This document shows, in pieces, positions 29,554 to 37,883 of a stretch of DNA of 64,000 nucleotides. Source of the DNA: Streptomyces rishiriensis (GTDB taxonomy: Bacteria > Actinomycetota > Actinomycetes > Streptomycetales > Streptomycetaceae); NCBI RefSeq assembly GCF_030815485.1, contig NZ_JAUSWV010000002.1, forward strand, positions 930,001-994,000. The letters are read 5' to 3'. The position numbers and the translations under genes were made by a program. Within the stretch, counting starts at the first letter, position 1; each line of letters starts with the position of its first letter. Under the pieces are notes generated by a model. It was given only the letters and a program-made list of their open reading frames with translations, was not told the origin of the DNA and made no database searches.

Positions 29554-29961
29554 ATGCGCGCGTTCCGTGAGGCGGTCGAGGCCGGCGATCTCGAGGCCGT
29601 CGAGGCGCTGCTGGCCGAGGACGTGGTGTTCACCAGCCCGGTCGTGTTCAAGCCGTACCCGGGCAAGGCGATCACCGCCGCGATCCTGCGGGCGGTGACG
29701 CGGGTCTTCGAGGACTTCCGCTACGAGCGGGAGCTCGGCGGGGGCGACGGACGTGACCACGCGCTGGTGTTCAGGGCCCGGGTGGGCGAGCGGGAGCTTT
29801 CCGGCTGCGACTTCATCCACCTCGACGAGGACGGGCTCATCGACGAACTCACCGTCATGGTGCGGCCGTTGTCGGGCGCCCAGGCTCTCGCTGAGGCGAT
29901 GGGCGCCCGGTTCGACGAGATCCTCCAGGAGGCGGAGGCCCGGTCGGCCCCCGCCTCCTGA
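29554..29961 (+). CDS. SnoaL/NTF2-like protein, PadR partner
   Basis: A 135-residue NTF2-fold protein: MRAFREAVEAGDLEAVEALL at the start, then DVVFTSPVVFKPYPGKAITA, and FIHLDEDGLIDELTVMVRP near the end. This sequence type is common in actinobacteria and lacks an assigned function. ATG 29554 is preceded by GTGAGGTG. It is divergent from the PadR gene and probably its regulatory target. Confidence 0.85.
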   Translation: MRAFREAVEAGDLEAVEALLAEDVVFTSPVVFKPYPGKAITAAILRAVTRVFEDFRYERELGGGDGRDHALVFRARVGERELSGCDFIHLDEDGLIDELTVMVRPLSGAQALAEAMGARFDEILQEAEARSAPAS

Positions 29962-30146
29962 CGTCGGGCGACGCTGAGGGCTCCCGCAGAGGTCGCACCC
30001 GGCGTGGGGGCCGACCCCGCTGACCGCGTCCGACCGACCCGTGTCCGTGGGGGCGCACCTGGCCATGACGCCCCAGGGGCGTCCCGGTTCGGTCGGGGAG
30101 GACGCCGGCCACCGTGCCGTGCGGCCGGATCCATGGGACCCGGCCC

Positions 30147-30188
30147 GCTTCCCCGGCCCCGCTTCCCCGGCCCGGCTTCCCCGGCCCG
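30147..30188. repeat. Three tandem 14-base units (GCTTCCCCGGCCCN)
   Basis: Three direct copies lie in the 235-base gap between the convergent NTF2-like and membrane-protein genes, followed by CCCGGCCGGG. Secondary structure could aid termination, but no U-tract is visible. Confidence 0.6.
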
Positions 30189-30196
30189 GCCGGGCC

Positions 30197-31096
30197 TCAG
30201 TCCCTGAGGTCCTCCAGGGTCGTCCTCGTGTCCGTCTTCAGATAGCCCGTGACCTCCTCGAGCGACGGCGGATCGGTATCGTCGTCGTACGAGGAGTAGT
30301 AGGCGCTGTAACTCATCGTGTACGTCACCCAGCCGTCCCGCACGGCGAGCGTGGCGTAGAGCGACCCGCTCGACGAGCCGGACGTGGTGTCGTTGCTGAC
30401 GAGATAGGCCTCGTCGCCGATGCCGGTGACGGTGTCCACGTCGTAACCCGTGTGACTGTCGGCGTAGTTCTTCCAGGCCGCGGTGAACTCCGGTCCCGGG
30501 TCGGTCTCCTTGTGCAGGTCCAGCTGGGAGTAGAGGTAGGCGTCCGCGTAACTGGACGTGTCCTTCTTCAGGCTGATGCTGCACAGGCCCTCGTCGAGGG
30601 CGTCGTCCTTGAGGCTGTTGTGCGTCGGGGAGCTGTCGTTGTCGGGGTACTCCTCCTTGAAGGACGAGTAGTCCGTGGAGTTGCACAGGTTCGACGGCGC
30701 GACGTAACCGCGCAGGTCCGGATCGGCTTCGGCGCCGACCAGGAAGAGGCCGGCCGCCCAGGCGGCGGACGCCAGCACCGCGCCGGCAGCGGCCCACAGA
30801 ACTGCTTTCCCCGCGCCACCGCCACCGCTCCCGCTGCCCGGCGGCGGGCCGACCACGGGGTACGGACCCTGCTGCAGGTAGGGGTTGACCGGCTGGGCCG
30901 GGGCGGGCTGCCCGACCAGGGTCGGCTGGGCGTAGACGCTCGGCCGGTCGACCTGGGTCGCGGGCGCCGCCGGCGGGAAACCCAGCGGCCCGCCCGGGGC
31001 CGGCGACTGCGGATTCGGATAGGGGTACGCGCTCGGCTGGGCCGGTGCGTCGGACGGCTGCTCCGGCTGCTGCGGGGGCTGAGGCGGCGTGGACAT
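30197..31096 (-). CDS. Membrane-anchored protein with proline-rich N-terminus
   Basis: A 299-residue protein. Residues 1-85 are Pro/Gln/Tyr-rich and probably disordered in the cytoplasm. A transmembrane helix lies near 97-120 (AVLWAAAGAVLASAAWAAGLF). The extracytoplasmic domain is Ser/Asp/Tyr-rich, with two cysteines (PSNLCNSTDYSSF; EGLCSISLKK) and VTGIGDEAYLVSN. The layout matches streptomycete proteins of unknown function that resemble DUF3558-type lipoproteins. ATG 31096 starts the gene. The function is unknown. Confidence 0.8.
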   Translation of the reverse strand: MSTPPQPPQQPEQPSDAPAQPSAYPYPNPQSPAPGGPLGFPPAAPATQVDRPSVYAQPTLVGQPAPAQPVNPYLQQGPYPVVGPPPGSGSGGGGAGKAVLWAAAGAVLASAAWAAGLFLVGAEADPDLRGYVAPSNLCNSTDYSSFKEEYPDNDSSPTHNSLKDDALDEGLCSISLKKDTSSYADAYLYSQLDLHKETDPGPEFTAAWKNYADSHTGYDVDTVTGIGDEAYLVSNDTTSGSSSGSLYATLAVRDGWVTYTMSYSAYYSSYDDDTDPPSLEEVTGYLKTDTRTTLEDLRD

Positions 31097-31138
31097 GACG
31101 TGAAGATAAGGCAGAAATAGCGGTCAAGTCCTCTGCCG

Positions 31139-31396
31139 TCACGGATCGTTACCCTCTGAGGACATCTGCGATGGAACCCGGAAGAGACCCGGACGTTCAC
31201 CGGCCTCTTCTGCCGCGTGCCGCCGTTCCGGTGCCCCTCGAGGGGCGGTTGGTCCGGCGTGGGCCGGCGCCTGGACGGTCGCCGTCCGCACCTGGGCGCC
31301 GAACCTCGCCCGGGCGGCGTTCTTCCGCACCAGCGACAGCGTGACGAGCGCGCCCGGCAGCGACGCGCAGCCGCAGACCACGACGCCGACGGCCAT
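31139..31396 (-). CDS. Possible small membrane protein
   Basis: An 85-codon frame from ATG 31396. It begins with a hydrophobic helix (VGVVVCGCASLPGALVTLSL) followed by a basic segment RKNAARARFGAQV, then a Pro/Ala/Arg tail. It is co-directional with and 43 bases upstream of the membrane protein at 31096. Evidence is limited to the helix and composition; there is no convincing ribosome site. It may be a spurious frame or a truncated gene. Confidence 0.3.
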   Translation of the reverse strand: MAVGVVVCGCASLPGALVTLSLVRKNAARARFGAQVRTATVQAPAHAGPTAPRGAPERRHAAEEAGERPGLFRVPSQMSSEGNDP

Positions 31397-31608
31397 CCCG
31401 CCGCCGGGGGCGGTCCGGGCCGCCGCACGGACCTGTCACCGCCGAGCGCTGTCACGGCCACCGTTGACGACCGCCAGGAGACCCGCGACCGCGGCCCGGG
31501 ACCCGCCCTGCCATGCGGGATCCCTCGTGCCGTCGGGGTTCGCCGTGGGGTCCGGTGCGGGAACAAGGTGCCCCGTCCGTGCGTTGACGTCATCGGGAGC
31601 GACCGGTG

Positions 31609-31617
31609 TGCTAGTGT
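31609..31617 (+). promoter_or_regulatory. Extended -10 promoter of rho (TGCTAGTGT)
   Basis: TGCTAGTGT carries the TGN extension before a TAGTGT -10 box. A TTGACG at 31584-31589 is too far upstream (22 bases) for a standard -35 but may contribute. Transcription would start near 31624, giving a leader of roughly 245 bases. Confidence 0.4.
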
Positions 31618-31623
31618 GCCGGT

Positions 31624-31867
31624 GGCACTTGTGTACGCCCCTCCCGTGGGCGCCGGTGCCGGTTCCCTTCTGTTCGCCGTGTCACCCGCCGTTTCCGGCC
31701 GGTCCAGCGGCTTTCCCGCACCACCTCACCAGCGGCTCTCTGTTCTCTTCTGCCGTATCCGAGGTGCTGTTCCCGCCGCCCGAGGCGCGCCCTGCGCCCT
31801 CCCTTCGCGGCTGTTCCCTCCCTCTCCGCATGCCTCATGCCCTGCGTCCTCGAAAGGACCGACCACC
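31624..31867 (+). promoter_or_regulatory. Pyrimidine-rich leader of rho, rut-like
   Basis: The leader is C/T-dominated and comparatively poor in G, especially from 31680 to 31860, with runs such as CTCTCTGTTCTCTTCTGCC and CTGTTCCCTCCCTCTCC. Long, C-rich, weakly structured RNA is what Rho loads on. In several bacteria Rho represses its own gene by terminating in the leader, and this leader looks suited to that. Confidence 0.45.
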
Positions 31868-33010
31868 ATGACCACCACTCTCGAACACCCCCCTGTACAG
31901 CAGCAGCAGCCGGTCCGGGTCGCCGTCGGCGTCCTCGACACCGACGCGAGCGGGAAGGGGCAGTTGCGTCCCGCGGACTGCCTGCCCACCCCCGTGGACC
32001 TCCAGGTCCCGGCCGCGCTGATCCGCCGTCACGGCCTGCGCAGGGGCGACCTGGTCGAGGGCGTGCGCGGTACCCAGCGCGCCCTGACCGAAGTCGCCCG
32101 CGTCAACGGCCGGCCGGCCGAGGAACTGCGCGCTCGCCGGCACTTCCGCGATCTCACGCCCGTCCACCCCCATGAGCGGCTCCGTCTGGAGCATCCGGCG
32201 GCCGGTCTCGCCGGCCGGGTCACGGATCTCGTCGCGCCGATCGGCAAGGGCCAGCGCGGCCTGATCGTCGCCCCGCCGAAGACGGGCAAGACCGTGCTGC
32301 TCCAGCAGATCGCCGCCGCCGTCGCCGGCAACCACCCCGGTGCGCGGCTGATGGTCGTCCTGCTGGACGAGCGGCCCGAGGAGGTCACCGACATGCGGCG
32401 CTCCGTGCGCGGCGAGGTGTACGCCTCGACGTTCGACCAGGCGCCCAAGCAGCACATCGCGCTGGCCGAACTCGTCATCGAGCGGGCCAAGCGGCTCGTC
32501 GAGGCGGGTGAGGACGTCGTGATCCTCCTCGACTCGCTCACCCGGCTCTGCCGGGCCCACAACAACGCGGCCGCCTCCGGAGGCCGCACCCTCAGCGGTG
32601 GCGTCGACGCCACCGCGTTGATCGGCCCCAAGCGGTTCTTCGGCGCCGCCCGGGCGGCCGAGGAAGGCGGCTCGCTCACCGTCCTCGCCACCGCCCTGGT
32701 CGAAACGGGCTCCCGCGCCGACGACTTCTACTTCGAGGAGCTGAAGAGCACCGGCAACATGGAGCTCCGCCTCGACCGCGAACCGGCCTCCCGCCGGGTC
32801 TTCCCCGCCGTCGACATCGACGGCTCCGGCACCCGGCGCGAGGAAATCCTCTACACGCCGGCAGAGTTGGGCGCCGTACGCGGTCTGCGCCGGGCCCTTC
32901 GGACCCGGGACGGCCAGGCGAACCTGGAGACGCTCCTGGAGCGGATGCGCGAGACCCCGGACAACACGGCTTTTCTGCGCCGCATCCAGCCGACCCTGCC
33001 CGCCGCATAG
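31868..33010 (+). CDS. Short Rho-type transcription termination ATPase
   Basis: A 380-residue hexameric-helicase-type ATPase closely resembling Rho. The Walker A motif is APPKTGKT (135-142), Walker B lies in EDVVILLDS (215-223) followed by LTRLCRAHN. The Q-loop is LSGGVDATALIGPKRFFG (242-259), the R-loop EELKSTGNMEL (290-300), and RRVFPAVDIDGSGTRREE follows. It lacks the long Arg/Asp-rich N-terminal insertion of housekeeping actinobacterial Rho. The primary RNA-binding motif, GYGFLR in standard Rho, reads GKGQLR here with no aromatic residue. Termination or an accessory role is inferred. A long C-rich leader precedes it. Confidence 0.9.
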   Translation: MTTTLEHPPVQQQQPVRVAVGVLDTDASGKGQLRPADCLPTPVDLQVPAALIRRHGLRRGDLVEGVRGTQRALTEVARVNGRPAEELRARRHFRDLTPVHPHERLRLEHPAAGLAGRVTDLVAPIGKGQRGLIVAPPKTGKTVLLQQIAAAVAGNHPGARLMVVLLDERPEEVTDMRRSVRGEVYASTFDQAPKQHIALAELVIERAKRLVEAGEDVVILLDSLTRLCRAHNNAAASGGRTLSGGVDATALIGPKRFFGAARAAEEGGSLTVLATALVETGSRADDFYFEELKSTGNMELRLDREPASRRVFPAVDIDGSGTRREEILYTPAELGAVRGLRRALRTRDGQANLETLLERMRETPDNTAFLRRIQPTLPAA

Positions 33011-33042
33011 GGCGGAACGTGTGGCATCCGAGTGCACGCGCC

Positions 33043-33059
33043 CCCGTGTCCGGCACGGG
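33043..33059. terminator. Small hairpin after rho (CCCGTG-N5-CACGGG)
   Basis: A 6-bp GC stem with a five-base loop lies 33 bases after the rho stop and 40 bases before the carboxypeptidase start. No U-tract follows. It may be a weak terminator. Confidence 0.3.
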
Positions 33060-33098
33060 CAGCGGGGGGAACGCCGGATTCATTCCTACGTTGCTCAT

Positions 33099-34361
33099 AT
33101 GACGATCGGATTCTCTTCCCGGGCCGCTGCGGCAACCTGCGCGTTCTGTGTGGCAGGCACCCTCGCCCTCGGCCTCGCCGCGGGCGCCGGCGCAGACCCC
33201 GGAGCCCCTGGAGGACCCGGTGGTCCGGGTGCACCGGGCGGCCCCCGGGTGACGGCGCCCCGGCCGTCCGTGCTCTACCGCTCCGGGACGCAGGTCAGGC
33301 CCCATCGCGGCGCCCCTGAGGTCCCCGACGTCTCGGCGCTGTCCTGGCTGGTCTCCGACGCGCAGACGGGTGAGGTGCTCGCCGCGTCGAACGCGCACCG
33401 CAAACTGCCTCCGGCCAGCACCCTCAAGACCCTGTTCGCCCTCACGGTGCTGCCGGTCCTGCCCGGCGAGATCCGGCACCGGGTGAGCGAGGAGGAGCTG
33501 AGCGGCATCGGGCCCGGCAGCAGCCTCGTCGGGGTGACTGAGGGACACACCTACCAGGTCGCCGACCTGTGGCGCGGAGTGTTCCTCAACTCCGGCAACG
33601 ACGCCGTGCACGTGCTGGCGAGCCTCAGCGGCGGCTGGCGGGCCACGGCCGCCCGGATGCAGGCCAAGGCACGCTCCCTGGGCGCCCTGGACACCCATGT
33701 GCTGTCGCCCGACGGATACGACACGCCGGGCCAGGTGTCCTCGGCGTACGACCTGGCGGTGTTCGGGCGGGCGGGGCTGCGCAACCCGGACTTCGCGCGG
33801 TACTGCGGCACCGCGGAGGCGAGCTTCCCCGGGGACGGGGGCTGGTCGTACGAGATCGCCAACACCAACCGGCTGCTGACCGGGGCGGACGGTGTGGAGC
33901 CGTACCCGGGGCTGATCGGGATCAAGAACGGCTACACCAGCAACGCAGGCAACACCCTGGTCGCCGCCGCCCGGCAGGGTGACCGCACCCTCGTCGTGAC
34001 GGTGATGAACCCTCAGGACGGCGGCGGGTTCGAGGTCTACGAAGAGGCGCGCGCGTTGCTGGACTGGGGGTTCGCGGCCGCCGGACGGGTCGATCCGGTG
34101 GGCTCGCTGGACGCGCTGCGGGTCCGTCCGTGGCCGTTGCCCGGCCCCGGACCGAAGCCGGCTTCCCCACAGAAGTCCACGCCGGCGCCCGGCGCTCCCC
34201 CGGTCGCCGTCGCTCCCCCGGTCACCGGCACCGCCGCTGTCGCAGCCGGCGACGCTCCCGGCTGGCGGGAGGCGGCGCTGATCGCGGGCGCCGCCGTGCT
34301 GGGCGGGACCGCCGTGGCGCTCGTCCTGTGGCTCGCCGGCCGCCGTTCCGCGGGGAGATGA
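33099..34361 (+). CDS. D-alanyl-D-alanine carboxypeptidase (class C low-mass PBP, S11)
   Basis: A 420-residue secreted peptidase. The signal peptide spans residues 1-31 (FCVAGTLALGLAAGAGA), and a Gly/Pro linker follows. The S11 motifs are SxxK in PASTLKTLF, SGN in LNSGNDAVHVLA and KNG (usually KTG) in LIGIKNGYTS. A C-terminal transmembrane helix (AALIAGAAVLGGTAVALVLWL) with a basic tail anchors it. It would trim pentapeptides of peptidoglycan at the outer face. The ribosome site before ATG 33099 is poor. The KTG-to-KNG change is conservative but notable. Confidence 0.9.
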   Translation: MTIGFSSRAAAATCAFCVAGTLALGLAAGAGADPGAPGGPGGPGAPGGPRVTAPRPSVLYRSGTQVRPHRGAPEVPDVSALSWLVSDAQTGEVLAASNAHRKLPPASTLKTLFALTVLPVLPGEIRHRVSEEELSGIGPGSSLVGVTEGHTYQVADLWRGVFLNSGNDAVHVLASLSGGWRATAARMQAKARSLGALDTHVLSPDGYDTPGQVSSAYDLAVFGRAGLRNPDFARYCGTAEASFPGDGGWSYEIANTNRLLTGADGVEPYPGLIGIKNGYTSNAGNTLVAAARQGDRTLVVTVMNPQDGGGFEVYEEARALLDWGFAAAGRVDPVGSLDALRVRPWPLPGPGPKPASPQKSTPAPGAPPVAVAPPVTGTAAVAAGDAPGWREAALIAGAAVLGGTAVALVLWLAGRRSAGR

Positions 34362-34680
34362 CCGACGGGCAGCCACACCAGCAGGCCGAGCGTGATCCAG
34401 GTGTGGGCGTTGCTGCCGAGGAAGCCGTCGGAGGCATTCCCGGCGCCGGAGGGGTCCGGGACGTCCGGGCCGGCAGCGCGCCGGCCCGGGAAGCCGCCGA
34501 GCACGCGGCAGGCCGTCCCGGCCAGGCCAGGCCCAGTGCCTGGCAGCGGCGGAGATCGATGCGGAAGGCCTTGGCCGGCACGTCGGCACGGTGTCCACCT
34601 CGGGTGACCGCGGAGCGACGTCGCGCCTTCCTGGCGGCGGCCTGCGCGTGACCGGCCGGTGCGCTCGTGGGCCCGGCAGC
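34362..34680. other. Gap without a supported gene
   Basis: This 319-base stretch between the carboxypeptidase and glutaminase has only a minus-strand stretch with one hydrophobic segment (TWITLGLLVWLPVG) that looks like a fragment of a membrane-protein gene. No start, ribosome site or family signature supports an intact gene. Confidence 0.4.
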
Positions 34681-35619
34681 TCAGAACACCGACAGGCCGG
34701 TCAGGGTCGTGAACCGGTCCAGGGCGGCCACTCCCGCCACCGAGTTGCCGCGTTCGTCCAGGCCCGGGCTCCATACGCACAGCGTGCAGCGGCCCGGTAC
34801 GACGGCCATGATGCCGCCGCCCACGCCGCTCTTGCCGGGCAGGCCGACCCGGTAGGCGAAGTCGCCGGCCGCGTCGTAGGTGCCGCAGGTCAGCATCACC
34901 GCGTTGACCTGCTTGGCCTGGCTGCGGGTGAGCAGCCGGGTGCCGTCGGCGCGGACGCCGTGCCGGGCGAGGAAGCCGGTGGCCAGGGCGAGGTCGGCGC
35001 AGGAGGCGGTGAGGGAGCACTGCCGGAAGTACTGGTCGAGGAGGACCGGCACGGCGTTGCCGATGTTGCCGTAGGACGCCATGAAATGGGCGAGGGCGGC
35101 ATTGCGGTCGCCGTGCTGGGCCTCGGAGGCGGCGACCTCCTCGTCGAAGCCGAGCGCGGGGTTGCCGCTCTCCGCGCGCAGGAAGGCGAGGAGTTCGCCC
35201 GCCGCGTCCCCCGTACGGGTCTGGAGCCGGTCGGTGACCACCAGCGCGCCCGCGTTGATGAAGGGATTGCGCGGGATGCCGTTCTCGTACTCCAGCTGGA
35301 CCAGGGAGTTGAAGGGGTTGCCCGAGGGCTCGCGGCCCACGTGCTCCCAGAGTTCGTCGCCCTCGCGGGCCAGGTCCAGGGCGAGGGTGAAGACCTTGGT
35401 GAGGGACTGTGTGGAGAACGGCTCCCGCCAGTCCCCCACGCCGTAGACCGTGCCGTCCGGTTCCGCCACGGCCATGCCGAAGCGGCGCGGGTCGCAGGCC
35501 GCGAGCGCCGGGATGTAGTCGGCGGGGCGGCCCCGGCCGGGGGTCCGCGCCATCTCCTCGGCGATGCGGTCCAGGACCGGCTGGAAGGCACGGGACGACG
35601 TCGTGGTCATGATCGCCAT
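34681..35619 (-). CDS. glsA: Glutaminase A
   Basis: A 312-residue glutaminase of the serine-dependent beta-lactamase-like fold. GVGDWREPFSTQSLTKVFTL contains the Ser-x-x-Lys pair. NPFINAGALVV, SYGNIGNAVPVLLDQYF and LPGKSGVGGGI follow in family order. It hydrolyses glutamine to glutamate and ammonia in the cytoplasm. ATG 35619 is used because GGGG lies about 5 bases upstream; ATG 35610 is an alternative. There is no STAS or cNMP domain. It lies next to an asparaginase operon. The 313-base gap that follows (35620-35932) holds no recognisable gene. Confidence 0.94.
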   Translation of the reverse strand: MAIMTTTSSRAFQPVLDRIAEEMARTPGRGRPADYIPALAACDPRRFGMAVAEPDGTVYGVGDWREPFSTQSLTKVFTLALDLAREGDELWEHVGREPSGNPFNSLVQLEYENGIPRNPFINAGALVVTDRLQTRTGDAAGELLAFLRAESGNPALGFDEEVAASEAQHGDRNAALAHFMASYGNIGNAVPVLLDQYFRQCSLTASCADLALATGFLARHGVRADGTRLLTRSQAKQVNAVMLTCGTYDAAGDFAYRVGLPGKSGVGGGIMAVVPGRCTLCVWSPGLDERGNSVAGVAALDRFTTLTGLSVF

Positions 35620-35932
35620 TGTGCCCCGCACCGGGCCTGGCGCGCCGGGCCTGGCCCGCCGTGGTCGGTGCGGGATGCCGGACGGGGGCGCCTGACCAGG
35701 GGTGCCGGCCAGGCGGTGCCGGACGGCGCAGGACGGACGGGGGGTGCGCCGCTGGCCGCCACGACCGGCCGGGCGCGTGGGTCCGGCGACCGTCCGAGAG
35801 GCGTCGTCGACGCCTGCCGGTCCGCCGGCCCGGCGCGCGACCTGCCCGGCACGTGCGGCGGGGCCGACAGCGGTCCGGGAGCCCCTCCGGTGACCGCGCG
35901 GGCTGCGCGGTCACATCCGTCGCCGGTGTCCG

Positions 35933-36961
35933 TCAGGCGCAGGCACGCACGGTGACCGGGTCCAGCGCGCGGACCGGGCGGACGCAGCCGACCGGTGCGC
36001 CGCCGCCGAGGAGGGTTTCGCCCGCGAACTCGGTGAGCAGGGCGGGGTCCACACCGGCGCGGACGAGGGCGGCCGCGGTGACCGGGACGCGGGCTCGGTT
36101 CGCGCCGTCGGAGATCTTGACGGCGACGGCTCGGCCGTCCGGCAGCGCGGCGACCTCGACGCCCTCGAAGCCGTCCTTCGCCAGCAGGCCGGGGACCGCC
36201 CGCATCAGCGCGGCGACGTCCCGGCCGGAGCCGGAGGCCATCTCGGCGTGCTCGCGCATCGCGTCGGCCACCCGCGCCTCGGGGGTACCGGGCGCGGAGG
36301 CGGTGACCCGGGCGGCGGCCCGGGCGAGGCCGTGCAGGGAGACCGAGAACAGCGGGGCGCCGCATCCGTCGACGGTGACCCGTGCGATCCGCTGACCGGT
36401 GAGGTCCTCGACGATCTCGGCGATCGCCTGCTGGAGCGGGTGCTTCGGGTCGAGGTAGTCGTCCAGGGACCAGCCGTTGAGCGTGCAGGTGTAGAGCATG
36501 GCCGCGTGCTTGCCGGAACAGTTCTGGGCCAGGCGGTCGGGCGCGCGGCCCTCCCGTATCCAGGCGTCGCGGACCGCCGGGTCGTACGGCAGGTCCGTGA
36601 CGTTGCGCAGCTCGTCCTGCGAGACGCCCGCCAGTTCGAGGATCCGCCGGGTCCCGGCGAGGTGGCGTTCCTCGCCGGAGTGGCTGGCCGCGGCGAGGGA
36701 GAGCAGCTCGCCGTCGAGCGGCAGCCCGGCCCGGACCATCGCGACGGCCTGGACGGGCTTGAGCGCCGAGCGGGGGTAGAAGGCGGCCTCGACGTCGCCG
36801 AGCTGGAGCTCGATCTCGCCGCCCGCGCCGAGGACGACGACGGAGCCGTAGTGGATGCCCTCGGTCGCCCCTGCGCGGACGAGGTGGGCGACAGGGGTGT
36901 GGAGGGGTTCGCGGATCGCGGGAGCGTCGGCGAGGGAGCTGCTATACATCACTGCCTGCAT
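35933..36961 (-). CDS. Asparaginase (COG4448 L-asparaginase II type)
   Basis: A 342-residue asparaginase of the non-classical group. Diagnostic segments are GSVVVLGAGGEIELQLGDVE, AFYPRSALKPVQAVAMVRAG, AAASHSGEERHL, NCSGKHAAML and VDGCGAPLFSVSL. The product converts asparagine to aspartate and ammonia. The start is uncertain: ATG 36961, ATG 36949, or GTG 36997, which overlaps the stop of the micro membrane protein (GTGA) and suggests coupling. It is the last gene of an operon led by an FCD regulator. Confidence 0.9.
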   Translation of the reverse strand: MQAVMYSSSLADAPAIREPLHTPVAHLVRAGATEGIHYGSVVVLGAGGEIELQLGDVEAAFYPRSALKPVQAVAMVRAGLPLDGELLSLAAASHSGEERHLAGTRRILELAGVSQDELRNVTDLPYDPAVRDAWIREGRAPDRLAQNCSGKHAAMLYTCTLNGWSLDDYLDPKHPLQQAIAEIVEDLTGQRIARVTVDGCGAPLFSVSLHGLARAAARVTASAPGTPEARVADAMREHAEMASGSGRDVAALMRAVPGLLAKDGFEGVEVAALPDGRAVAVKISDGANRARVPVTAAALVRAGVDPALLTEFAGETLLGGGAPVGCVRPVRALDPVTVRACA

Positions 36962-36993
36962 CACTGGTGGGTGGTCGGCGGCCGGCGACGGGG

Positions 36994-37164
36994 TCACGCG
37001 TCGGCCCTGGACGAGGTGTGGGTGAGGGCGAGGTCGCGGCGGATGGCGTACCACCCGGCGACCAGCGCCGTGACGGTCGGCGGCAGGCGCAGCACGGTGG
37101 TGCGTCCGGCGCGGCCGTCGGCGTACACGAGGACCAGGACGGAGGCGAGGAGGAACAGCGTCAC
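36994..37164 (-). CDS. Micro membrane protein (56 residues) in asparaginase operon
   Basis: GTG 37164 overlaps the stop of the upstream FCD regulator (GTGA), and its own TGA at 36994-36996 overlaps a possible GTG start of asparaginase. The product has one N-terminal hydrophobic helix, VTLFLLASVLVLVYADGRAG, then TTVLRLPPTVTALVAGWYAI as a second apolar stretch, and ends in RRDLALTHTSSRADA. Two successive 4-base overlaps strongly imply a translated gene. The function is unknown; it could assist uptake or anchor a partner. Confidence 0.65.
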   Translation of the reverse strand: MTLFLLASVLVLVYADGRAGRTTVLRLPPTVTALVAGWYAIRRDLALTHTSSRADA

Positions 37165-37883
37165 GAGTCCGGTCCGGGGACAGCCGTGCGCGGGGCGCGC
37201 ACGATGTCGGTGAGGGTCGTCTCGACACGGTCCAGGTGGTGGCTCATGGCCTCCACCGCGTCGGGCCCGGAACCGTCGATCAGCGCCTCGACGATCGCCC
37301 GGTGCTCGCGGTCGGACTGCTCACGCCGTCCGCCCAGCTCGTTGAGGAAGGCCGACTGACGCGCCAGTGCGTCCCGGATCTCCTCGATGACCCGGCGGAA
37401 CACCGGGTTCTGGGCGGCCTCGGCGACGGTCAGGTGGAACAGGGTGTCCATCGCGACCCACGCGGTGGTGTCCGTCTCCCGCTCCATGCGGTCGAGCAGA
37501 TGCGCCAGCCGGTCCAGGTTCTCCGGGGTGCGGCGCAGCGCCGCGTAGCCGGCGACCGGGATCTCGACGTGCCGGCGCACCTCCAGCAGGTCGCTGGCCG
37601 CGTAGTCGCCGAAGGTGGGGTCCTCCACGGTGTTCGCGATCACAAAGGTGCCTTTGCCCGTCTTGGCGACGGTCAGGCCCATCGTCTGCAGGGCGCGTAG
37701 GGCTTCCCGCAGGACGGGGCGGGAGACCTCGAGGGTCCGGCAGAGCTCCGCCTCGGAAGGGAGCTTGTCACCGATGGCGTAGCGGCCTTGCTCGATGGCG
37801 CCGCGGAGGTGGGTGAGCACCGCTTCCATCGCGCTGACGCGACGCGGCCCCGCACCACCTGTCTGGCTGTCTGACAGGTTCAC
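37161..37883 (-). CDS. FadR/GntR-family regulator with FCD domain
   Basis: A 240-residue regulator. The winged helix is YAIGDKLPSEAELCRTLEVS followed by RPVLREALRALQTMGL. The FCD domain occupies about 85-235, with its metal-binding residues in DTLFHLTVAEAAQNPV, EHRAIVEAL and MSHHLDRVE. It is co-transcribed with the micro membrane protein and asparaginase and presumably controls them in response to a carboxylate such as an amino acid. GTG 37883 is used; ATG 37829 would leave the palindrome at 37867-37877 upstream. Confidence 0.9.
   Translation of the reverse strand: MNLSDSQTGGAGPRRVSAMEAVLTHLRGAIEQGRYAIGDKLPSEAELCRTLEVSRPVLREALRALQTMGLTVAKTGKGTFVIANTVEDPTFGDYAASDLLEVRRHVEIPVAGYAALRRTPENLDRLAHLLDRMERETDTTAWVAMDTLFHLTVAEAAQNPVFRRVIEEIRDALARQSAFLNELGGRREQSDREHRAIVEALIDGSGPDAVEAMSHHLDRVETTLTDIVRAPRTAVPGPDS
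37867..37877. promoter_or_regulatory. Palindrome CTGTCTGACAG near regulator start
   Basis: A perfect 5+1+5 inverted repeat lies in the first codons if GTG 37883 is the start. It resembles TNGTCNGACNA-type FadR/FCD operators, so autoregulation is plausible. It would fall in the leader if translation begins at ATG 37829. Confidence 0.4.
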
